64,000 nucleotides of DNA, from assembly GCF_900188105.1 (NCBI RefSeq), contig NZ_FZNP01000008.1:186001-250000 (forward strand). Direction: 5' to 3'. Both the position numbers and the translations under genes were made by a program. Below the pieces are notes generated by a model. It was given only the letters and a program-made list of their open reading frames with translations. It had not been told where the DNA came from and searched no databases. Below, one piece after another: positions 58,977 through 64,000 of this stretch (positions are counted from its first letter, which is position 1; every line of letters begins with the position of its first letter). The stretch comes from Actinomadura mexicana. Lineage in GTDB: Bacteria > Actinomycetota > Actinomycetes > Streptosporangiales > Streptosporangiaceae.

Positions 58977-60824
58977 TCACCTGTACGTGAGGCCGTACCC
59001 GAAGGGGAACAGGGGCTTCTTGCCGTCGCCCCTGTTGATGGGCTGCTGGGAGGCCGCGCGCATCCACGTCACCGGGAGCCTGCCGGTGGGTGCGGTGGTC
59101 CCGTACAGGACGTCGGCGACGCCCGCCCCCTCGCTGCCCGGAAGCCACGCCTCGACGAGCGCGCTCCAGCCGGGCAGATCCGAGGCGATGTCGAGCGGAC
59201 GTCCCGACACCAGCACCACGACCACGGGGACGCCGGACGCGCGCAGCCGGTCGATCGTCGCCCGGTCGGCGTCGTCGAGGCCCATGTCACCGGTGAGGTC
59301 GCCGTGGTACTCGGCGTACGGCTTCTCCCCGACGACCGCGATCGCCGCGTCGTAGGACCCGTCGATGCCCGTCCCGTCCCTGCCGTAGGTGACGGTCGCG
59401 GACGGGTCCGCCGCCTTGCGGATGCCCTGCAGGATCGTCGTGCCCTTCGTGGTCGGGCCCGGCGCGCCCTGCCAGCTGATCGTCCAGCCGCCGGACTGCA
59501 TGCCGATGTCGTCGGCGCTGCGGCCCGCGACGAAGACCTTGTCGTCGCGGTCCAGCGGCAGGACGCCGCCCGCGTTCTTCAGCAGCACCTGCGACCCGGC
59601 GACCGCGCGGCGGGCGAGCGCGCGGTGCCCGGCGCTCCCGACCGTCCTCAGGTACGTGCGGTCGGCCATCGGCTGCTCGAACAGGCCCAGCTGGAACTTC
59701 CTGGTCAGGATCCGGCGGTTCGCGTCGTCGACGCGGGACATCGGGACGGCGCCGTCCTTCACCGCGTCCCGCAGGTAGTCGATGAACCGGCGCCACTCGG
59801 CCGGCACCATGACCATGTCGATCCCGGCGTTGACCGCGGCCGCGACCTCGTCCTCGGTGAACCCCCGCCTGCCGTCGATCCCGTCGATGCCGTTGTAGTC
59901 GGACACGACGAAGCCGGTGAAGCCCAGCTCACGCTTGAGGACGTCGCTGATCAGGTACTTGTTCCGGTGCATCTTCAGCCCGTTCCACGAGCTGTAGGAG
60001 ACCATCACCGCGCCGACGCCGCGCCTCACGGCCTCGCGGAACGGCGGCAGGTGCACCGCGCGCAGCTCCCCCTCGGAGATCCTGGTGTCGCCGCGGTCGT
60101 CCCCGCCCTCGGTGCCGCCGTCCCCGAGGTAGTGCTTCGCCGTGGCCAGGACGGACGTGGGGCCGCCCAGCTCGTCCCCCTGCAGCCCGTCGATGAGCGT
60201 CGTCATGATCGCGGGCAGCTCGGGCACCTCGCCGAACGACTCGTACGCCCGGCCCCAGCGGTCGTCGCGGACCACGCACAGGCAGGGCGCGAAGTCCCAG
60301 TCCACGCCGGTCCCCGTCAGCTCCGCGGCGGTCACCGCGCCGATCCTGCGGACGAGGGCCGGGTCGCGGGCCGCGCCGAGCCCGATGTCGTGCGGGAAGA
60401 TCGTCGCGCCGGCCACGTTGTTGTGTCCGTGCACCGCGTCCGCCCCGTACATCATCGGGACGCGCAGCGGCGCGGCGAGCGCGGCCCGCTGGAGACCGTC
60501 GTACATGTCCGCCCAGCTCCGCGGCGTGTTCGGGCTGGGCGCCGACCCCCCGCTGGACAGCACCGACCCGATCCGGTAGCGGGTGACCTCCTCCGGCGTC
60601 ACGTACCGCCGCTCCGGCTGCGTCATCTGGCCGAGCTTGTCGGCGAGGCTCATCCGGTCGAGCAGGTCGTCGACGCGGTCCTCCACCGACAGCTGCGGGT
60701 CGAGGTAGGGCGCGGGGCCCGAGGCCGCCCGGGCGGGACCGCCGTGGACGGTCAGCGTCAGCGCGGCGAGCATGCTCAGGCCGGCGGCGCGGGACCGCAA
60801 CGCCCGCGGGGAGGAACAGTACAC
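58977..60824 (-). CDS. Secreted GH3 beta-glucosidase
   Basis: A 615-residue exported family 3 enzyme (from a GTG at 60824; the frame is open to 60914). Signal peptide about residues 1-35 ending at ARAA. Then VEDRVDDLLDRMSLADKLGQMTQPE, GADAVHGHNNV, AKHYLGDGGTEGG and the nucleophile GFVVSDYNGIDG; the C-domain has VPVVVVLVSGRPLDI. It is close to exo-glucanase/BglX-like cellulases. It stops 18 bases from the orphan binding protein's stop (convergent). Confidence 0.9.
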   Translation of the reverse strand: MYCSSPRALRSRAAGLSMLAALTLTVHGGPARAASGPAPYLDPQLSVEDRVDDLLDRMSLADKLGQMTQPERRYVTPEEVTRYRIGSVLSSGGSAPSPNTPRSWADMYDGLQRAALAAPLRVPMMYGADAVHGHNNVAGATIFPHDIGLGAARDPALVRRIGAVTAAELTGTGVDWDFAPCLCVVRDDRWGRAYESFGEVPELPAIMTTLIDGLQGDELGGPTSVLATAKHYLGDGGTEGGDDRGDTRISEGELRAVHLPPFREAVRRGVGAVMVSYSSWNGLKMHRNKYLISDVLKRELGFTGFVVSDYNGIDGIDGRRGFTEDEVAAAVNAGIDMVMVPAEWRRFIDYLRDAVKDGAVPMSRVDDANRRILTRKFQLGLFEQPMADRTYLRTVGSAGHRALARRAVAGSQVLLKNAGGVLPLDRDDKVFVAGRSADDIGMQSGGWTISWQGAPGPTTKGTTILQGIRKAADPSATVTYGRDGTGIDGSYDAAIAVVGEKPYAEYHGDLTGDMGLDDADRATIDRLRASGVPVVVVLVSGRPLDIASDLPGWSALVEAWLPGSEGAGVADVLYGTTAPTGRLPVTWMRAASQQPINRGDGKKPLFPFGYGLTYR

Positions 60825-60918
60825 GCGGAAGGTTTTTCCAGGTTCGATCAAACGCAACGCAACCGGATACCAGCACCTGAGCAATATCTGCCGGTCACGG
60901 CCGGACAAAAGCACCTAG

Positions 60919-60991
60919 GGCTTTCGGTCGGGATCGAACCGACACCGCCAGGACCACAACCTGGTGTGCAGACCACTACACCACGAAAGCC
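60919..60991 (-). tRNA. tRNA-His (anticodon GTG)
   Basis: Minus strand begins GGCTTTCG and ends CGAAAGCC, an 8-pair acceptor arm including the G-1:C73 pair diagnostic of His. The anticodon stem CCAGG/CCTGG encloses the loop TTGTGGT. T-arm has GTTCGATCC. CCA is not encoded. One base separates it from the next tRNA. Confidence 0.85.
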
Positions 60992-60992
60992 G

Positions 60993-61065
60993 TATCTCCG
61001 GCAGGAATCGAACCTGCGACCTCCGGGTCCGCGACCCGGCGCGCTCTCCACTGCGCCACGGAGAC
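60993..61065 (-). tRNA. tRNA, probably Arg (anticodon GCG)
   Basis: Cloverleaf: acceptor GTCTCCG/CGGAGAT (first pair G:U), D-arm GCGC/GCGC, anticodon stem CCGGG/CCCGG with loop TCGCGGA, T-arm GCAGGTTCGATTCCTGC. Loop positions 34-36 are GCG (reads CGC). Position 33 is C instead of U, which is unusual. The body resembles bacterial tRNA-Arg. Confidence 0.7.
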
Positions 61066-61076
61066 GTGTTCTTGCG

Positions 61077-61149
61077 TGCTGAGCGCAGGAATCGAACCTG
61101 CCTGCTGCGGTTTATGAGACCGCCGGACGCACCAGCGTCCCTGCTCAGC
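61077..61149 (-). tRNA. tRNA-Met (anticodon CAT)
   Basis: Acceptor GCTGAGC/GCTCAGC, D-arm GGACGC..GCGTCC, anticodon stem GCGGT/ACCGC with loop CTCATAA, T-arm GCAGG/CCTGC, discriminator A. It lacks the initiator's three G:C pairs next to the loop, so elongator Met or lysidine-type Ile are both possible. Confidence 0.85.
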
Positions 61150-61150
61150 G

Positions 61151-61236
61151 CGGAGGGTGCGAGATTCGAACTCGCGCAGGGGGCGACCCTGACGACGGCT
61201 TAGCAAGCCGCTGCCTTCCCGCTCGGCCAACCCTCC
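61151..61236 (-). tRNA. tRNA-Ser (anticodon GCT)
   Basis: 86 bases, class II with a long variable arm. Acceptor GGAGGGT/ACCCTCC, discriminator G, anticodon stem and loop CGGCT-TGCTA-AGCCG with GCT, T-arm GCGAGTTCGAATCTCGC. One base from the preceding tRNA-Met; first of the array on the minus strand. Confidence 0.88.
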
Positions 61237-61246
61237 GGAAACGGAA

Positions 61247-61264
61247 AAGACCGCCCGTGGTCTT
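61247..61264 (-). terminator. Hairpin just upstream of the tRNA array
   Basis: On the minus strand AAGACC-ACGGGC-GGTCTT followed by TTCC. It could be a small terminator of whatever formerly lay upstream, or an element of the tRNA promoter region. Confidence 0.3.
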
Positions 61265-61445
61265 CGGACGGTCGGCGTCAGAACGTGCGGATCACGTCCG
61301 TCGGCGGCTCCCGAGACCGGAATGGCCGGCGTGCATTCGATGACGTCGCATCGCGGTTCCCCTTTCCGATCCCGTCTTTCCTGCGTTCTCACCTTCGATG
61401 TCCATCGTGCCGGGACGGTTCCGCCCCGGCAACCCATTTATCGCC

Positions 61446-61622
61446 TCATTTCTCGAAATCGGTGCCTCGGGAGGTCGGCTCCCAGGCGGCGAACTCTTTC
61501 CGCGCTCCGGCGAGGGCGGCGTCGACGGCGTCCGCCGCGTCGTTGCCCAGCGGCAGCCTGAGCGGCGTGTCCTCGGCGTCCAGAGCCTTCAGGATCGCCG
61601 CGGCGGCCCTGGCCGGATCCCC
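61446..61622 (-). pseudogene. C-terminal remnant of a short-chain dehydrogenase
   Basis: The minus strand reads in frame GDPARAAAAILKALDAEDT, then PLRLPLGNDAADAVDAALAG, KEFAAWEP, and a TGA at 61446-61448. This is the characteristic C-terminus of SDR oxidoreductases. The frame has no start: sequence homology stops at about 61622, where it abuts the LysR remnant on the other strand. The missing N-terminal part (about 200 residues) would have lain beyond the junction. Confidence 0.75.
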
Positions 61623-61624
61623 CG

Positions 61625-62167
61625 GTGCCCAAGCGCTTCGACTGGGGCGGCGAGACCGCCGCGCTCCGCGCCGGGCGGGTGGACGTGGCGTTCGTGTGGC
61701 TGCCCGCCGACCTCGGCGGCCTGCACTCGGAGATCGTCCACACCGAGCCCCGCGTCGTGGGCCTCCCGGCGGGCCATCCGCTGGCCTCCGCCGAGGGCGT
61801 CTCCATCATGGACGTCAAGGACGAGCCCCTCATGTGGACCGATCGCGCGCCCCGCGCTTGGGTGGACTGGTGGGCGGTCAACCCCAGACCGGACGGGTCC
61901 GCCCCGCGCTGGGGCCCCACCAACGACAACGTCGAGGAGATGCTCGAACAGGTCGCCGAGGGCGCGGCCATCTGCTTCGCGCCGTCCAGCATGGCGCTGT
62001 ACTACGCGCGCCCCGGCCTGTCCTGGGTGCCGCTCACGGACGTGGAGCCGCTGCGGGTCGCGCTCGCCTGGGCGGACGGAGGCCCGCTCGTCGAGGCGTT
62101 CGCCGCGATCGTCCGCGCGCTCGCGGGCGTCAGGCGTACGTCCGCGGCGTCTCCACGGCCGCGCTGA
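61625..62167 (+). pseudogene. C-terminal remnant of a LysR-family regulator
   Basis: About 180 residues of a LysR effector-binding domain: GGETAALRAGRVDVAFVWLP, HTEPRVVGLPAGHPLAS, NDNVEEMLEQVAEGAAICFAPSSMALYYARPGLSWVPLTDVEPLRVALAW. The helix-turn-helix and first part of the effector domain are absent. The GTG at 61625 has no ribosome-binding site. Its 5' edge joins the SDR remnant directly. Confidence 0.8.
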
Positions 62168-62393
62168 GCGCCCGGAGCGCGTGGTAGACGCGGACCTTGA
62201 CCACGTCGACCGGCACTCCCAGGGAGGCGGCGGCCTCGTTGACCGACCGGTCCCGGAAGACCGTCTCGGTGAGGATCTCGCGGTGCGCGGGCGGCAGCCC
62301 CTGGAAGGCCCGGGCGACCACCGCGGGGCGCATCCGCTCCCCCGGCGAACCGGGGGCGAAAGAACCGGTGTCTTTGCCCATTCGCAGTGCCAC
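62130..62393 (-). pseudogene. Sigma-70-like C-terminal (region 4) fragment
   Basis: An 87-residue frame with RPAVVARAFQGLPPAHREILTETVFRDRSVNEAAASLGVPVDVVKVRVYHALRALSAAV, a complete sigma region 4 helix-turn-helix. Region 2 is absent and no ribosome-binding site precedes the GTG. It overlaps the LysR remnant by 38 bases. Possibly the remains of an ECF sigma gene, or a stand-alone small regulator. Confidence 0.6.
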
Positions 62394-62468
62394 ACAACGA
62401 ACTTGGCACCCTTCCCCCGCCCCGCCGCCCTCCTTATGGCGTCTTTAAGGAAGCGTTGAGGCTCTGCT

Positions 62469-63386
62469 TCAGGGGGTGGGGCGCAGGGTCATGCCGGAGG
62501 CGAGGAGGGCGAGGGCGGCGGCACCGTAGAGGCCGGCGTCGCGCTCCAGGGTCGTGGAGGACACGCGCAGGTCCCGCAGGTGCGGCATGCCGGCTCGGGC
62601 GGCGATCGCGGCGCGCAGCGGGTCGAGGAGCAGGTCGCCCGCGGCCGCCACGCCTCCGCCGATGACGACGTCGCGGACGTCGAGGACGGTGGCGGTGTTG
62701 AGGACCGCGGTGGCGAGGGCGCCGGCGGCGCGCCGGAAGGCCGCGAGCGGGATGGGGGCACCGCCGCGGGCGGCGGCGGCCAGGGCACGGGCGTCGGGGC
62801 GGCCCGTCGCGGGGGCGAGCGTCCAGCCCTGGGCGAGCGCCCAGCGGACCATGCTGGGGCCGCCGGCGACCGTCTCCAGGCAGCCGCGGGCGCCGCAGAC
62901 GCAGGCCTCGCCGTCGAGGTCGACGATGACGTGGCCGATGTGGCCCGCGTTGCCGGTGCGTCCCGTCCAGGGGCGGCCGTCGATGACGAGGCCGCCGCCG
63001 ACGCCGGTCGACACCACGACGCCGAGCAGGGACCCGCAGTCGTGGCCGCCGCGCCACCACTCGCCGAGCGCCATGCACTGGGCGTCGCCGGCGAGGGTGA
63101 CGGGGACGCCCGGGACGAGGCGCTGGACGGCCGCGACGAGCCGGTAGCCGCGCCAGCGGGGGATGTTGATCGGGCTGACGGTTCCGGCCGCCGCGTCGAT
63201 CGGGCCGGCCGAGCCGATCCCGACGCCGGTCAGGCCGGGCCCGGCGAAGTCGGCGACGAGGCCGCGCAGGGTGGCGGTGGGCGCCTGCCCGACGGGGTGC
63301 TCGGCGCGGTCGAGCAGTTCACCGGCGGCGTCGACGCGGGCGACGGCGAACTTGGTGCCGCCGATGTCGAGGGCGAGGACGGTCAT
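62469..63386 (-). CDS. ROK-family sugar kinase
   Basis: A 305-residue ROK kinase: ATP-binding ALDIGGTKFAVARVD, LAGDAQCMALGEWWRGG, GVGGGLVIDGRPWTGRTGNAGHIGHVIVD and the zinc motif CVCGARGCLE. Phosphorylates glucose or a related hexose. The ATG makes an ATGA overlap with manA, so both act on hexose phosphate entry. Confidence 0.9.
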   Translation of the reverse strand: MTVLALDIGGTKFAVARVDAAGELLDRAEHPVGQAPTATLRGLVADFAGPGLTGVGIGSAGPIDAAAGTVSPINIPRWRGYRLVAAVQRLVPGVPVTLAGDAQCMALGEWWRGGHDCGSLLGVVVSTGVGGGLVIDGRPWTGRTGNAGHIGHVIVDLDGEACVCGARGCLETVAGGPSMVRWALAQGWTLAPATGRPDARALAAAARGGAPIPLAAFRRAAGALATAVLNTATVLDVRDVVIGGGVAAAGDLLLDPLRAAIAARAGMPHLRDLRVSSTTLERDAGLYGAAALALLASGMTLRPTP

Positions 63387-64000
63387 GACCCGATCCCCGG
63401 GAGCACGCGGTAGAGCGTGCCGTGTCCGGTGAGGCGGGTGGCGGGGGCCCCGGCGGGGACGAAGGCGGCCTCGCCTCGGGCGAGCGTCAGGGGCGCCTCC
63501 GCGGTGATGCGGGCCTCGCCCTCCAGGCAGAGCAGCGTCTGCGGAAGTCCGGCGGGCAGGTCCTCGGGGACTTCCGCGAGGTCGTGGCGGACGAGGGTGA
63601 ACTCCTCGGCGGCCGTGCGGTACAGGCGGTCGGCCGTGGGCTCGATGCGGTGGGGCCTGGACGGGACGAACTCGACGACGCGCGTCAGTTCGGGGACGTC
63701 GATGTGCTTGGCGGTGAGCCCGCAGCGCACGACGTTGTCGGAGTTCGCCATGACCTCGATCGCGAGACCGCCCAGGTAGGAGTGGGGCACTCCGGCGTCC
63801 ATAAAGAGGGCCTGGCCGGGCTTGAGCTCGACGTGGTCGAGCAGGAGCGCGGCGAGGACCCCGGGGTCGCCGGGGTGAGCGCGGGCGATGTCGGCGTAGA
63901 CGCCGGTCAGTGCCGGTTCGACCGCGGCCTGGAGGGGACGGGAGCCCTCGTCCAGCATCTGGGTGAGGACCGTCCGCAGCGCCTCGGCGGGCGGCTCGGC
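63383..64000 (-). CDS. manA: Mannose-6-phosphate isomerase, class I (C-terminal part)
   Basis: The C-terminal about 205 residues; the gene continues beyond the window end. Present are VELKPGQALFMDAGVPHSYLGGLAIEVMANSDNVVRCGLTAKHID and LYRTAAEEFTLVRHDL, typical of type I PMI. Interconverts mannose-6-phosphate and fructose-6-phosphate using a metal ion. Its stop overlaps the ROK kinase start, coupling the two. Confidence 0.9.
   Translation of the reverse strand, partial: AEPPAEALRTVLTQMLDEGSRPLQAAVEPALTGVYADIARAHPGDPGVLAALLLDHVELKPGQALFMDAGVPHSYLGGLAIEVMANSDNVVRCGLTAKHIDVPELTRVVEFVPSRPHRIEPTADRLYRTAAEEFTLVRHDLAEVPEDLPAGLPQTLLCLEGEARITAEAPLTLARGEAAFVPAGAPATRLTGHGTLYRVLPGIGS

Noticed and set aside
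61631..61642. AAGCGCTTCGAC resembles the LacI box TCGAAGCGCTTCGA
   Set aside because: It lies inside the LysR remnant coding sequence (KRFDW) and is only half matched.

Overview
The window is high-GC DNA typical of an actinomycete: GTG and TTG starts are common, and genes are packed with ATGA, GTGA and TGATG stop/start overlaps. The families present (CebR-type sugar regulation, RskA-type anti-sigma factors, eukaryote-like Ser/Thr kinases, mycelial-type sugar ABC importers without their own ATPase) suggest a filamentous soil actinomycete of the Streptosporangiales/Streptomyces sort. The genus is inference.

Layout. 1-2.6 kb: end of a beta-propeller gene, a decayed metallophosphoesterase and a DUF1349 gene. 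2.7-9.8 kb: a PAP2-type membrane phosphatase and a creatininase-family gene on the plus strand, convergent with a seven-gene minus-strand operon (GTP cyclohydrolase II homologue, CDP-alcohol phosphatidyltransferase, BchC-like dehydrogenase, degenerate pterin-synthase homologue, GT4 glycosyltransferase, methyltransferase, LPG-synthase-TM protein). This resembles the Streptomyces SCO6650-SCO6655 neighbourhood, whose product is unknown, and is the best candidate here for an undescribed pathway. 9.9-11.4 kb: two tandem polymerase-beta-like nucleotidyltransferases.

11.4-37 kb is a carbohydrate-utilisation block with three importers: an alpha-glucoside system (binding protein, two permeases, GH13, LacI regulator); the cellobiose system cebEFG-bglC-cebR with a perfect CebR box; and a minus-strand xyloglucan-oligosaccharide system (binding protein, two permeases, GH31 alpha-xylosidase, GH1 beta-glucosidase, LacI regulator, secreted GH3). 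The last is preceded by both a CebR box and a second LacI-type palindrome that recurs before the GH3 gene. Next to it lies a membrane Ser/Thr kinase whose external domain is a CBM2 cellulose-binding module, a plausible cellulose sensor.

37-46.7 kb: a kip/pxp-type 5-oxoproline cluster (YcsG, PxpB, PxpC, YcsI homologues, without PxpA) with a GntR regulator; a GntR/FCD regulator divergent from a three-gene 2-oxoacid (or acetoin) dehydrogenase operon; and an SDR with an orphan TetR-like operator. 46.9-54.9 kb: DUF4331, TPR, NicO-type transporter, ECF sigma and RskA anti-sigma genes; pnuC-nadR for NAD salvage; and a toxin-antitoxin-like pair. 55-60.8 kb: a ROK regulator, a Gfo/Idh/MocA oxidoreductase, an orphan binding protein and a second secreted GH3.

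60.9-62.4 kb holds a compact four-tRNA array (Ser-GCT, Met-CAT, Arg-like with anticodon GCG, His-GTG) beside gene debris: a short-chain dehydrogenase and a LysR regulator fused head to head by a deletion, and a sigma-factor C-terminus. The window ends with a ROK sugar kinase and the C-terminal part of a mannose-6-phosphate isomerase.
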